A stretch of DNA of 64,000 nt from Chryseobacterium culicis (GCF_900108365.1 NZ_FNWQ01000008.1:1-64000), one strand, 5' to 3'. Shown: positions 26,803 to 36,218, counted from the stretch's first letter. The notes: a model not told the origin generated them from the sequence alone. Made by a program: numbers and translations.

Positions 26803-28140
26803 ATGAAAGTTCTTATAAAAAACGTAAATATCGTTAACGAAGGAAAAGTCTTTGAAAGCGATATCCTTATAGAAAATGATTTAATCGCTACGATAGCCGC
26901 CGGTATTTCCGAAGATGCAGATCAGATCATTGATGGTTCGGGAAAGTATCTTCTTCCGGGAGTGATTGATGATCAGGTGCACTTCCGTGAGCCGGGACTT
27001 ACCCATAAAGGAGATATTGAAAGTGAATCAAGAGCTGCGATTGCCGGAGGTATTACCAGTTTTATAGATCAGCCTAATACGGTTCCCAATGCTGTTACTC
27101 AGGAGCTGTTAGCAGATAAATATGAGATTGCTTCTCAAAAAGCGTATGCCAACTATGGTTTTATGATGGGAGGAACCAATGATAATCTGGAGGAGGTGTT
27201 AAAAACCAATCCCAGAAATGTTCCCGGAATCAAATTATTCTTAGGTTCATCTACAGGAAATATGCTGGTAGATAATCCTGAAACACTGGAAAATATTTTC
27301 AGCAATACTAAAATGCTGATTGCGGTTCACTGCGAAGATGAAGCTACGATCAGGGCGAATACTCAAAAGTATATGGATGAATACGGGGATGATATACCTG
27401 TAAAATTCCATCATTTGATACGAAGTGAAGAAGCATGTTGTAAATCGTCTTCCAAAGCTATTGAACTTGCGAAGAAAACGGGCGCTAGACTTCATGTTTT
27501 CCACCTTTCTACAGCAAAGGAAATGGAACTTTTCCGGAATGATATTCCTTTACAGGATAAAAAAATTACCGCTGAGGTATGTGTACATCACCTTACTTTT
27601 ACGAATGAAGATTATGAAACAAGGGGAAGTCTTATCAAATGGAATCCTGCTGTAAAGACACAAAAAGATAAGGATGCACTTTGGGAAGCATTGCTGGACG
27701 ACAGAATTGATGTGATTGCCACAGACCATGCGCCACATACTGCAGAAGAAAAAGATAATGTGTATACAAAATGCCCTTCGGGGGCACCATTAGTGCAGCA
27801 TTCACTGGTGGTAATGCTTGAAAACTATAAAAACGATAAAATTTCCCTTGAGAAAATCGTTGAAAAGATGTGCCATAATCCGGCAATCCTTTTCAAAGTT
27901 GAAAAAAGAGGGTATGTGAGAGAAGGATATAAAGCAGATTTGGTTGTAGTAGATCTTAATGAAGACTGGACGGTTTCCAAAGATAATTTACTGTACAAAT
28001 GCGGTTGGAGCCCACTGGAGGGAATGAACTTCCATTCTAAAGTTACGCATACGTTTGTGAACGGACATCTGGTGTATGACAACGGAAAAATTGCAGAAGA
28101 GAAATTCGGTGAGCGATTGCTTTTTGAAGCGAGGGATTAA
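26803..28140 (+). CDS. pyrC: Dihydroorotase
   Basis: This 445-residue amidohydrolase catalyses reversible cyclisation of N-carbamoyl-aspartate to dihydroorotate in pyrimidine synthesis. Recognisable elements are VIDDQVHFREPGLTHKG near residues 55-69, LFLGSSTGNM, HCEDEATI, the metal/substrate segments VFHLST and VCVHHL, and the catalytic Asp in ATDHAPHT. The usual D-x-H-x-H metal motif reads D-D-Q-V-H: the first His is replaced. I recall this from Bacteroidota dihydroorotases in general, so it does not imply inactivity. It stands alone, divergent from the flippase. Confidence 0.93.
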   Translation: MKVLIKNVNIVNEGKVFESDILIENDLIATIAAGISEDADQIIDGSGKYLLPGVIDDQVHFREPGLTHKGDIESESRAAIAGGITSFIDQPNTVPNAVTQELLADKYEIASQKAYANYGFMMGGTNDNLEEVLKTNPRNVPGIKLFLGSSTGNMLVDNPETLENIFSNTKMLIAVHCEDEATIRANTQKYMDEYGDDIPVKFHHLIRSEEACCKSSSKAIELAKKTGARLHVFHLSTAKEMELFRNDIPLQDKKITAEVCVHHLTFTNEDYETRGSLIKWNPAVKTQKDKDALWEALLDDRIDVIATDHAPHTAEEKDNVYTKCPSGAPLVQHSLVVMLENYKNDKISLEKIVEKMCHNPAILFKVEKRGYVREGYKADLVVVDLNEDWTVSKDNLLYKCGWSPLEGMNFHSKVTHTFVNGHLVYDNGKIAEEKFGERLLFEARD

Positions 28141-28192
28141 TAAATAGACAAATATAGTCTCACATTAGGAGATTGTTACAATAATTCAATAG

Positions 28193-28258
28193 GAGCGGGC
28201 TTTAGCCCGCTCTCTTTATATTCTATTTCATCTTCCAGTGGTTTCAGCCAAAACTTAT
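28193..28258. repeat. REP-like element with two hairpins
   Basis: GAGCGGGC-TTTA-GCCCGCTC (28193-28212) is followed about 25 bases later by TGGTTTCAGCCA, a weaker hairpin of similar design with the loop-proximal TTTCA. The pair looks like a dispersed intergenic palindromic element of the type seen in Chryseobacterium genomes. It also lies where a bidirectional terminator for the convergent pyrC and GH92 genes would be expected. Only one copy is in the window. Confidence 0.55.
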
Positions 28259-28278
28259 TATTTTAACCCTTCGCCTTC

Positions 28279-30576
28279 TTACTTCTTCGCTTTACTTCCC
28301 ATATAAAAAGTAAGTTTTCCACCATTCATCATCTCAGAATGTTTCAACGTAAAATTCTTAATCTCTTTTCCATTCAGAAGAACTTTCTGAACATATACGT
28401 TTTTCGGGCTTTGATTGATGGCTTCTATTTCGAAAGTTTTTCCGTTTTCCAGATTCAATACAGCGTTATCAACCGCAGGGCTTCCGATAGAATAATCTTC
28501 TGAACCGGGCGCTACAGGATAAAACCCTAATGAACTCAAAATATACCATGCGCTCATTTGTCCGGCATCATCATTTCCTCCCAGTCCGTCCGGTGCTGCT
28601 TTATACTGCATTTCCAAAATGCGTCGGATTTGAGCCTGTGCTTTCCACGGCTGCCCTGCCCAGTTATACAAATAAGCAACATGGTGGGCTGGTTCGTTAC
28701 CATGAACATATCCGCCGATAATTCCTTCGCGGGTAATATCTTCAGTATCTGCAAAGAATTCATCAGGTAAATGCATGGTGAACAGCTCATCAAGTTTTGA
28801 AGCGAACTTCTTCTTGCCACCCATCAGCGTAATCAGCTCCTCCGGATTCTGCGGAACAAAGAAGCTGTAGTTCCATGAGTTTCCTTCAATGAAACCTTGT
28901 CCGTGTGTACTTAATACATCAAAATCTTTTTTGAAGCTTCCATCAGCCAGACGCGGACGCATAAATCCGATCGTTTTGTCAAAATTGTTTTTCCAGTTTT
29001 CAGATCTTTTGATAAACTGATTGTAGATTTCTGTTTTGTTCAGATGTTTTGCCAGCTGAGCAATAGCCCAGTCATCATAGGCATACTCCAAAGTATTGGA
29101 AACTGAAGTCCCGTTTTTCTCTGCCGGAATATATCCGAGATCAATGTACTGCCCAATGCCTTCGTAATTTCTCTTATTAGCAGTTTCTATGCAGGCTTTT
29201 AAGGCTTCTTCAGGATCACCGTCATAATTTCCTTTAATAATGGCATCAGCAACCACGCTTACACTGTGATAGCCACTCATGCACCAGTTGTCATTGGCGT
29301 AATGTGACCAGATTGGCAGCATTTTCATCGAAAACTGATTATAATGAGCCATCATAGATTTTACCATATCACCATTTCGCTTAGGCTGAATGATATTAAA
29401 GAAAGGATGCAATGTGCGGTAAGTGTCCCATAGAGAGAACGTTGTGTAATTGGTAAAGCCATCTGCCTTGTGAACATTCTGATCAAGACCTTTATATTCT
29501 CCATTAACATCCATATAAGTAGTAGGATTAATGAACGTATGGTACATGGCAGTGTAAAAATTCGTTTTTTCTGTATCTGAACCCTTGATGACAATTTTAT
29601 TTAATTCTTTATTCCAATTGTTCTGAGCCTGAGCTTTAGCCTGATCAAAAGTAACGTTGCCCGTTTCTTTTTCCAGGTTATCCATAGCATTGGTCTGGCT
29701 GACAGGAGAAATGGCGAGCTTTACTTCAATACTTTCATTTTCATGAGTGTCAAAATCAAAAAACATTTTCAGATTCTTACCTGCGATTTCCGGGAAGTTC
29801 TGATTTTGGTCAAATTTTCTCCAAAATCCTTTGTAAACCTGCTTTTCATCATAGTTTTTCTGGCCGTAAGATTTAAAAGGTTTCGAAAATTTCATAGCGA
29901 AATAAACGGTTCTGGTTCTTGCCCAGCCGTTGGTCTGACGGTAGCCTGTAAGGGTATTTCCATTTTCTACGCGTACATAGGTCCAGACATTTTTTCCGTC
30001 ATAGTTATAAATGCCGGCCATCAGATCCAGAATAATATGAGCCTGGTCAGACTTTGGAAAAGTATAGCGGTGAATTCCCACTCGCGGTGTTGCTGTAAGT
30101 TCTGCCAGAATATTGTAATCATCCAGCTTTACTTTATAATATCCGGCTTCAGCCGTTTCGTTCCGGTGTGAAAATCTGCTCCTGTAACCGCTTTCCGGAT
30201 TGGAAGCCGTTCCCGGGTTCAACTGCAGTTTTCCTACGGTAGGCATCACCAGAAAATCTCCAAGGTCAGAATGCCCTGTTCCGCTGAAGTGGGTAGAGCT
30301 GAAGCCTACAATGGTTTTATCCTCATAACGGTAACCGGCGCAGTATTTATAAACCTCCCCGTTGTATTTTCCGTTCAGTTCATAAGAAACAGTATCCGTT
30401 TCAGGGCTCAGCTGAACCGCACCAAAAGGAACAGTGGCACCAGGATAAGTATGTCCCATCTTTTCGGTTCCGATGAGAGGATTGACATATTGTATTAATT
30501 TTTCGAATTTTTGAGCCTTAAACTGTGCGGCTACACATAAAAGAATTAGAAAAACAGTAGATCTGTGATGTTTCAT
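28279..30576 (-). CDS. GH92 family glycosidase (alpha-mannosidase)
   Basis: This 765-residue exported enzyme has a signal peptide (to about residue 21, FKAQ). It opens with VNPLIGTEKMGHTYPGATVPFGAVQLSPET, the GH92 hallmark. FSSTHFSGTGHSDLGDFLVMP and a C-terminal GNDDAGQMSAWYILSSLGFYPV with the catalytic acid region follow. GH92 enzymes are Ca-dependent exo-alpha-mannosidases, most often alpha-1,2, acting on N-glycans or yeast mannan. The linkage preference cannot be read from sequence. No SusC/SusD pair is adjacent, so it is not in a standard polysaccharide-utilisation locus. Confidence 0.94.
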   Translation of the reverse strand: MKHHRSTVFLILLCVAAQFKAQKFEKLIQYVNPLIGTEKMGHTYPGATVPFGAVQLSPETDTVSYELNGKYNGEVYKYCAGYRYEDKTIVGFSSTHFSGTGHSDLGDFLVMPTVGKLQLNPGTASNPESGYRSRFSHRNETAEAGYYKVKLDDYNILAELTATPRVGIHRYTFPKSDQAHIILDLMAGIYNYDGKNVWTYVRVENGNTLTGYRQTNGWARTRTVYFAMKFSKPFKSYGQKNYDEKQVYKGFWRKFDQNQNFPEIAGKNLKMFFDFDTHENESIEVKLAISPVSQTNAMDNLEKETGNVTFDQAKAQAQNNWNKELNKIVIKGSDTEKTNFYTAMYHTFINPTTYMDVNGEYKGLDQNVHKADGFTNYTTFSLWDTYRTLHPFFNIIQPKRNGDMVKSMMAHYNQFSMKMLPIWSHYANDNWCMSGYHSVSVVADAIIKGNYDGDPEEALKACIETANKRNYEGIGQYIDLGYIPAEKNGTSVSNTLEYAYDDWAIAQLAKHLNKTEIYNQFIKRSENWKNNFDKTIGFMRPRLADGSFKKDFDVLSTHGQGFIEGNSWNYSFFVPQNPEELITLMGGKKKFASKLDELFTMHLPDEFFADTEDITREGIIGGYVHGNEPAHHVAYLYNWAGQPWKAQAQIRRILEMQYKAAPDGLGGNDDAGQMSAWYILSSLGFYPVAPGSEDYSIGSPAVDNAVLNLENGKTFEIEAINQSPKNVYVQKVLLNGKEIKNFTLKHSEMMNGGKLTFYMGSKAKK

Positions 30577-30652
30577 TAATGATCATTTTCAAAGTTTAAA
30601 ATTAATTAAAATCATCATTTGCGGTGGTATTTTGTAGAAATTTGAATAAGCT

Positions 30653-31336
30653 CTATTCTTTTTCTGAAAAACGGAAGCCTATTCCGTGCAGGTTCTCTAT
30701 TAAAACATTCTGTTCTTCTGCTAATACTTTTCGTAAACGGGAGATAAATACATCAAGACTTCGTCCCATAAAATAGTCGTCATCGCCCCAGATGGCTTTC
30801 AGGATGTCCTGTCTTTTGACCACCAGGTTTTTGTGGCGGATGAAATATAAAAGAAGGTCAGATTCCCTTTGGGTGAGGGTAATGTTGTTCCCGGTTCCTG
30901 TCAGAGTATAGTTTTTAGGATCAAAATCATATTTGCCCACCTTATATTTTAGCGGAGCTGTATCTGTTTTCTTGGTGCGTTTCAGAAAAACTTCAATCTT
31001 CAGCATCAGTTCCTCAATACTGAACGGCTTTACGAGATAGTCATCTGCTCCTATTTTAAGTCCTTTGATCCGGTCTTCTTTTAAAGCCTTTGCAGAGATG
31101 AAAATAATCGGGATTTCAGAATTTTTACTGCGGATTTGCTGTGCTACATCAAATCCGTTCATGCCGGGCATCATAATATCCAGCAGACAAATATCGAAAT
31201 ACTGAGTGTTAAATGCTTCCAATGCTGATTCTCCGTCAGAATAACAGCTGATATCATAATAACTTTCCAGACTGTCTTCCACCAGAAAAGCGATTGTTTG
31301 GTCATCTTCGGCATATAAAATTTTAGATTTCTCCAT
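30653..31336 (-). CDS. OmpR/PhoB-type response regulator (system 1)
   Basis: This 227-residue two-component regulator has a receiver domain (residues 1-120; acidic pair Asp11/Asp12, phospho-acceptor Asp53 in LLDIMMPG, Lys in VKPFS). A winged-helix DNA-binding domain (about 130-225) contains the recognition helix GRSLDVFISRLRK. That helix is identical to the one in the regulator at 37293. It follows its histidine kinase gene by 12 bases. Candidate targets are the TTAAC direct repeats at 32648-32684 upstream of the DUF1573 gene. Confidence 0.93.
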   Translation of the reverse strand: MEKSKILYAEDDQTIAFLVEDSLESYYDISCYSDGESALEAFNTQYFDICLLDIMMPGMNGFDVAQQIRSKNSEIPIIFISAKALKEDRIKGLKIGADDYLVKPFSIEELMLKIEVFLKRTKKTDTAPLKYKVGKYDFDPKNYTLTGTGNNITLTQRESDLLLYFIRHKNLVVKRQDILKAIWGDDDYFMGRSLDVFISRLRKVLAEEQNVLIENLHGIGFRFSEKE

Positions 31337-31348
31337 ACTTACACATAA

Positions 31349-32602
31349 TTAGTTTGAAAACGGAAAGAAGAGTGTTGTAGTAATTCCTCTGTCTTCATTA
31401 TTTTCCACAGAGATCTTCCAGTGATGCTGCTGAACTACTTTTTTTACATAAAATAGGCCCAGCCCAAAACCATTTACTTCTTCGCTTCTTTTGGTATGTA
31501 CCCGGTAAAATTTTTCAAAAATATGAGGAATATTTTTAGCGGGAATGCCCATTCCGTTGTCTTTGAACTTTAAATATAAGCCTTTTGAATCTTTATGAGC
31601 AGAAATTTTGATCACAGGATTTGTTTCACAATATTTAATGGAGTTATCCAAAAGGTTGTAAATGATATTCGTAAAGTGAAATTCATCAGCCATCACGGAA
31701 GTGCTGTTTTCAATATCAATTTCAATGCTGAGGTCTTTATTCTTTTGCTCTATACTGTCTGTAATCTCCTGAATAAAAGGAAGAAGCAGAATTTTTTGAG
31801 GTTTTAATGACAATCCGGCGGCATCGTTCTTAGCAATATTCAATATTTTCTCAATATGACTGTTGAGCTTATGACTTTGATTAATAATAATGGAAGTATA
31901 CGTCTGCAATTTAGAGTTTTCCTGTACCATTTCCTGCTTATTAAGCGCTTCCGAAGCTAAAAGAATTGAAGACAATGGCGTTTTAAACTCGTGGGTCATA
32001 TTATTAATAAAATCACGCTGCAGCTCTGAAAATTTCTTCTGCTGGATGATGGTATAGATAGAATATACATATACCAGAAGAATGATAATGAGAGCAAATG
32101 TAAGGAGGTACCAAAATCTTAATGAACTGATCAGGTACGTTGTTTTATCCGGAAAACGGATGGAAAAGTAATAGATCAGATTTTTGTGCTTGGGAAAATT
32201 GATCACCTTATTGCCCGGGCTTTCCTGGTGGGAAGTCATATATTTTCCGTACACCATTTTATCACTGTGGCAGTTGTATAGCGCATATACGTAATCTGTA
32301 TTGATCTGAAAGCGGGTAAATTCTGTTTTCAGGTAGTATTCAAGAACTACGGGATGAAATTCATTGTTGATATTCACCACATAATAGTCATTGGCAATAT
32401 TCTGAACAGGGTTTTCCGTATAGGACGTTTTTCCTCCGGACAGCTTTTCGGCAACTTCCATTAAGGCAATATTAACCTTCTGGTTAAATTTTTTATCTTC
32501 AAGATTATAAGCCTGGCGGGTCCACATCAGTTGTGCTATTAAAATTCCGATAATAGCAACAAATCCCAGGGTTATGATAATATTGAGTCTTTTTATTTTC
32601 AT
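31349..32602 (-). CDS. Sensor histidine kinase (system 1)
   Basis: This 417-residue inner-membrane kinase has two transmembrane helices (about residues 6-26 and 162-186) flanking a periplasmic sensor of about 130 residues. HisKA (phospho-acceptor His204 in MTHEFKTPLSSI) and HATPase_c (NLLDNSIKY, DNGMGIP, GFGLGLFYVKKV) follow. No HAMP domain is evident. I use the ATG at 32602; the frame extends four codons to a TTG that has no support. It pairs with the response regulator immediately downstream. A TATTTTTG -7-like element on the minus strand lies at 32622-32629. Confidence 0.9.
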   Translation of the reverse strand: MKIKRLNIIITLGFVAIIGILIAQLMWTRQAYNLEDKKFNQKVNIALMEVAEKLSGGKTSYTENPVQNIANDYYVVNINNEFHPVVLEYYLKTEFTRFQINTDYVYALYNCHSDKMVYGKYMTSHQESPGNKVINFPKHKNLIYYFSIRFPDKTTYLISSLRFWYLLTFALIIILLVYVYSIYTIIQQKKFSELQRDFINNMTHEFKTPLSSILLASEALNKQEMVQENSKLQTYTSIIINQSHKLNSHIEKILNIAKNDAAGLSLKPQKILLLPFIQEITDSIEQKNKDLSIEIDIENSTSVMADEFHFTNIIYNLLDNSIKYCETNPVIKISAHKDSKGLYLKFKDNGMGIPAKNIPHIFEKFYRVHTKRSEEVNGFGLGLFYVKKVVQQHHWKISVENNEDRGITTTLFFPFSN

Positions 32603-32647
32603 TTCCTGAAACAATATTATCCAAAAATATCTATTTATCTTTTATCA

Positions 32648-32684
32648 TTAACAACTTATTAACAAATGTTAGATACCGGTTAAC
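32648..32684 (+). promoter_or_regulatory. TTAAC direct repeats, candidate response-regulator site 1
   Basis: TTAAC occurs at 32648-32652, 32659-32663 and 32680-32684. A weaker TTAGA at 32669 fills the gap, giving near-11-bp phasing on one face of the helix. OmpR-family regulators bind such direct repeats. The last TTAAC begins 27 bases before the -7 element at 32707. Part of the array also forms a TAACA-AA-TGTTA dyad (32660-32671). Confidence 0.65.
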
Positions 32685-32706
32685 AAGTGGTAATGATGTT
32701 CTGCTT

Positions 32707-32714
32707 TACATTTG
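32707..32714 (+). promoter_or_regulatory. -7 promoter element of DUF1573 gene
   Basis: TACATTTG matches the flavobacterial -7 consensus TAnnTTTG. No TTG -33 element is found at the usual 17-23 bp upstream; the TTAAC repeats occupy that zone, which suggests an activated promoter. Confidence 0.65.
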
Positions 32715-32750
32715 TTATACCGAAATAAAATAATATTAAAATTTATACTC

Positions 32751-33161
32751 ATGAAAAAACTAAAAATTACAGCTCTTTTGGCCGTTTTGGCATTTTCGCC
32801 TTTTTATGCGAATGTACTTTCTGCAGATGCCCCAGCTATTGTAAAAATGGTAGCGGATGCCATTAAATGGAAATCGGAATCTATAGATGTAGGAAATATT
32901 CCTCAGGGAAAACCAAAATTGATCAGATTTGAATTTACGAATACAAGTTCAAAACCAATCATTATTCAGAATGTAGCACCTTCATGTGGATGTACAACTG
33001 CAGACTATACAAAAACGCCTATCCAGCCAGGTAAAAAAGGGTTTGTAGAAGCGAGTTATAACGCAGCGGCTGTAGGTCCGTTTATGAAAACTGTAAACGT
33101 TACGACAAGTGACAGCAAAACTCCTAAAACACTTTCATTCAAAGGAGTGGTAGCTTCTTAA
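32751..33161 (+). CDS. DUF1573 domain exported protein
   Basis: This 136-residue protein has a signal peptide and a DUF1573 Ig-like/ASPM-SPD-2-Hydin-type domain. It shows IDVGNIPQGKPKLIRFEFTN, then the hallmark VAPSCGCTTADYT and IQPGKKGFVEASYN. Such domains are found on exported Bacteroidota proteins and lack catalytic residues. The frame opens 13 codons earlier at 32712, but the ATG at 32751 precedes a proper signal sequence. It is transcribed divergently from the histidine kinase of system 1 and lies behind TTAAC repeats, so it is a plausible target of that system. Confidence 0.88.
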   Translation: MKKLKITALLAVLAFSPFYANVLSADAPAIVKMVADAIKWKSESIDVGNIPQGKPKLIRFEFTNTSSKPIIIQNVAPSCGCTTADYTKTPIQPGKKGFVEASYNAAAVGPFMKTVNVTTSDSKTPKTLSFKGVVAS

Positions 33162-33180
33162 TACATTGTTTTTTAAAATA

Positions 33181-33214
33181 AAAATAGCCTGGTAAAGTAA
33201 TATCAGGCTATTTT
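33181..33214 (+). terminator. Terminator after DUF1573 gene
   Basis: An AAAATAGCCTG / CAGGCTATTTT stem with a 12-base loop. Confidence 0.85.
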
Positions 33215-33315
33215 CTTGCCCAATACCATCATGAATAATTATTTGCAGCATTATTTATCAGCCTATTTTAAAGGATTGCATTTCATTATTTATTATTTTT
33301 AAGAAAAAATATTTT

Positions 33316-34197
33316 ATGAGTCTATATACACAACCTATGCTGCGCGAAGGTGCACTAAAAGATAAAGTAGCAATTGTAACAGGAGGCGGAAGCGGCCTTG
33401 GTAAAGCGATGACCAAATACTTTCTTGAACTGGGTGCCAAAGTGGTAATTACTTCCAGAAATCTGGAAAAATTACAGACAACAGCGAAGGAGCTGGAAGA
33501 TGAAACAGGAGGTAAAGTACTTTGTGTGGCTTGTGATGTAAGAAACTGGGATGAGGTGGAAGCCATGAAAGAAGCAGCCCTGAAAGAATTCGGAAAAATT
33601 GATATTTTGCTCAATAATGCTGCCGGTAACTTTATTTCTCCTACAGAAAAACTGACTCATTCCGCGTTTGATTCTATTCTGGACATCGTTTTGAAAGGAA
33701 CAAAAAACTGTACCCTTTCGGTAGGAAAACACTGGATAGATTCTAAAACACCGGGAACTGTTCTGAATATTGTAACAACCTACGCATGGACAGGTTCTGC
33801 TTTTGTAGTCCCATCAGCCTGTGCAAAAGCAGGGGTTCTGGCAATGACCAGATCACTGGCGGTAGAATGGGCAAAGTACGGAATCCGTTTCAATGCTATT
33901 GCTCCGGGACCATTCCCTACAAAAGGAGCCTGGGACAGACTTCTTCCGGGAGATCTTCAGGAGAAATTTGATATGAAGAAAAAAGTTCCGTTGAGAAGAG
34001 TAGGGGAACATCAGGAGCTTGCGAACCTTGCCGCTTATCTGGTTTCAGATTATTCAGCATATATGAATGGAGAAGTGGTAACTATTGATGGTGGAGAATG
34101 GCTTCAGGGAGCCGGAGAATTTAACATGCTTGAAGCAATTCCCAAAGAAATGTGGGATGCACTGGAAGCAATGATTAAAGCGAAAAAATCGAATTAA
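33316..34197 (+). CDS. SDR oxidoreductase, 2,4-dienoyl-CoA reductase-like
   Basis: This is a 293-residue cytoplasmic short-chain dehydrogenase. The NADP-binding motif is TGGGSGLGKA near residue 22, with NNAAGN further on. The active-site stretch reads YAWTGSAFVVPSACAKAG. Its fixed Lys and the preceding VVPSA match mitochondrial 2,4-dienoyl-CoA reductases, which lack the standard Y-x-x-x-K Tyr; here Ser takes that place. PGPFPTKGAWDRL is also typical. It should reduce 2,4-dienoyl-CoA esters in unsaturated fatty acid oxidation. A strong terminator follows, so the gene is likely alone. Confidence 0.85.
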   Translation: MSLYTQPMLREGALKDKVAIVTGGGSGLGKAMTKYFLELGAKVVITSRNLEKLQTTAKELEDETGGKVLCVACDVRNWDEVEAMKEAALKEFGKIDILLNNAAGNFISPTEKLTHSAFDSILDIVLKGTKNCTLSVGKHWIDSKTPGTVLNIVTTYAWTGSAFVVPSACAKAGVLAMTRSLAVEWAKYGIRFNAIAPGPFPTKGAWDRLLPGDLQEKFDMKKKVPLRRVGEHQELANLAAYLVSDYSAYMNGEVVTIDGGEWLQGAGEFNMLEAIPKEMWDALEAMIKAKKSN

Positions 34198-34211
34198 ATT
34201 AAACTTATATT

Positions 34212-34252
34212 AAAAAAACTCCCGGATGTGTAACAAATCCGGGAGTTTTTTT
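34212..34252 (+). terminator. Terminator after SDR gene
   Basis: An AAAACTCCCGGA / TCCGGGAGTTTT hairpin followed by a T run. Confidence 0.9.
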
Positions 34253-34277
34253 ACCTATGTAGTAAATATTATTTCAA

Positions 34278-36218
34278 ATGAATTGTAAACTTCCAATCCT
34301 TGTTTCCACTGTTGCAGTACTGCTGTTTTCAGGTTCTGTATACGCACAGGAAACTCCAAAGTATGATTATGTAGAAGCTTTTAAACCGTTTTTCTATCCG
34401 CAGACAGGTACGGCAACCCGTTCTGCAAGCGGACAGCCGGGGCATGCTTATTGGCAGAATTCAGCAGATTATCATTTGAATGTCAGCCTGAATGAAGACA
34501 AAAAAGAGATTACAGGCACGGCACAAATTACCTACACCAATAACAGTCCTGATAAATTAGGCTTTCTCTGGCTGCAGCTGGATCAGAATCTTTTTGCTAA
34601 AGATTCCAGAGGAAATGCAGTAGTGCCGCTTTCCGGAAGCAGAAATGGAGCTCACGGTGAAGAATTTAATGGAGGGTATAGAATTAAATCCGTTAAACTG
34701 GATGGAAAAACAGAGGTAAAATATACCATCACCGATACAAGAATGCAGATTGACCTTCCAAAAGAACTCAAAGCGAATGGAGGGGTGGCCAAAATTGAAA
34801 TTGAATATTCATTTATCTCTCCGGAATACGGCTCGGACAGAATGGGAATTCAGGATACTAAAAACGGGAAAATCTTTACCATGGCACAATGGTATCCGAG
34901 AATGTGCGTGTATGATGATGTCATGGGATGGAATACGCTTCCTTACCTTGGAGCTTCGGAGTTTTATCTGGAATATGGAAATATTACGGCCAATATCACT
35001 GTTCCGGCCAATCACTATGTGGTAGCATCCGGAGAACTTCTTAATGAAAAAGAAGTCTACAGTAAAGAAGAAATCAGCAGATGGAACCAGGCAAGAAACA
35101 GTGACAAGACAGTTATGATCCGTCCTGAATCTGAGATCGGTAAAAATAAAGCTTCCGGTACAAAAACATGGAAATTCAAAATTACGCAGGCAAGAGATTT
35201 TGCCTGGGCCTCATCAGCCGGGTTTATATTGGATGCCGCAAAAATTAATCTGCCAAGCGGAAAGAAATCCCTGGCTATTTCAGCTTATCCTGTAGAAAGT
35301 GCAGGGGAAAAAGCATGGGGAAGATCTACCGAATATACCAAGGCTGCTATAGAGCATTACTCAAAGAAATGGTATGAGTATACCTATCCGGCTGCCACCA
35401 ATGTAGCAGGAAATGAAGGAGGAATGGAATATCCGGGGATCGTATTCTGCCACATGGATTCCAAAGGGGAAGACCTTTGGGGCGTTACAGACCATGAATT
35501 CGGACACAACTGGTTCCCTATGATCGTTGGATCTAATGAAAGGCTTTTCGCATGGATGGATGAAGGGTTTAATACATTCATCAACGGACTTTCAACCGAA
35601 GCTTTCAACAAAGGGGAGTATTACCGCAAGCCGAATCTGGCAAGATCAGGGACTTATCTCTTGACCGATAGTCTGGAGCCTGTAATGGTGGGACCGGACA
35701 ATATGAAAGAAAGGAACATCGGAGCATTGGCTTACTATAAGCCGGGAACTGGTCTGGATGTTTTAAGAGAAGCTATTCTGGGGCCAGAGAAATTTGATAA
35801 AGCCTTCAGAACCTATATAGACCGTTGGGCATTCAAACACCCAACTCCCTGGGATTTCTTCCATACGATGGAAAACGTTTCCGGAGAAGAACTGAACTGG
35901 TTCTGGAGAGGATGGTTCTTTAACAAATGGAAAATTGATCAGGCAGTTAAAAACGTACAATATGTCAACGGAAACTTTAAAAACGGAGTTCAGATTACCG
36001 TGGAGAATATTGGACAGTTACCAATGCCTGCAACCGTTCAGCTGAAATTCAAAGATGGTACGGCACAAATCGTAAATATCCCTGTAGAAGTCTGGAAAAG
36101 AAATAAAGAATGGACATTCAAAGTAGATTCTAATAAGGAACTCGATGAGGTGAAACTGGATCCGGATTCTGTAGTGCCTGATGTGAATCTGGAAAACAAC
36201 AGCAAAAAACCTGCATAG
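34278..36218 (+). CDS. M1 family metallopeptidase (first copy)
   Basis: This 646-residue exported aminopeptidase-like enzyme has a signal peptide (to about residue 24). The zinc site is complete: HEFGH at residues 406-410 and the third ligand Glu429 in WMDEGF. The M1 exopeptidase loop is GGMEYPG rather than GAMEN. The N-terminal region has the M1 beta domain (YHLNVSLNEDKKEITGTAQITY). It probably releases N-terminal residues from peptides in the periplasm or at the surface. A related M1 enzyme is at 42089. Its neighbours are not functionally linked. Confidence 0.92.
   Translation: MNCKLPILVSTVAVLLFSGSVYAQETPKYDYVEAFKPFFYPQTGTATRSASGQPGHAYWQNSADYHLNVSLNEDKKEITGTAQITYTNNSPDKLGFLWLQLDQNLFAKDSRGNAVVPLSGSRNGAHGEEFNGGYRIKSVKLDGKTEVKYTITDTRMQIDLPKELKANGGVAKIEIEYSFISPEYGSDRMGIQDTKNGKIFTMAQWYPRMCVYDDVMGWNTLPYLGASEFYLEYGNITANITVPANHYVVASGELLNEKEVYSKEEISRWNQARNSDKTVMIRPESEIGKNKASGTKTWKFKITQARDFAWASSAGFILDAAKINLPSGKKSLAISAYPVESAGEKAWGRSTEYTKAAIEHYSKKWYEYTYPAATNVAGNEGGMEYPGIVFCHMDSKGEDLWGVTDHEFGHNWFPMIVGSNERLFAWMDEGFNTFINGLSTEAFNKGEYYRKPNLARSGTYLLTDSLEPVMVGPDNMKERNIGALAYYKPGTGLDVLREAILGPEKFDKAFRTYIDRWAFKHPTPWDFFHTMENVSGEELNWFWRGWFFNKWKIDQAVKNVQYVNGNFKNGVQITVENIGQLPMPATVQLKFKDGTAQIVNIPVEVWKRNKEWTFKVDSNKELDEVKLDPDSVVPDVNLENNSKKPA

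Noticed and set aside
29743..30171. 142-residue plus-strand ORF
   Set aside because: Antisense to the conserved GH92 gene, whose motifs are clear in its own frame; this ORF has no recognisable domain.
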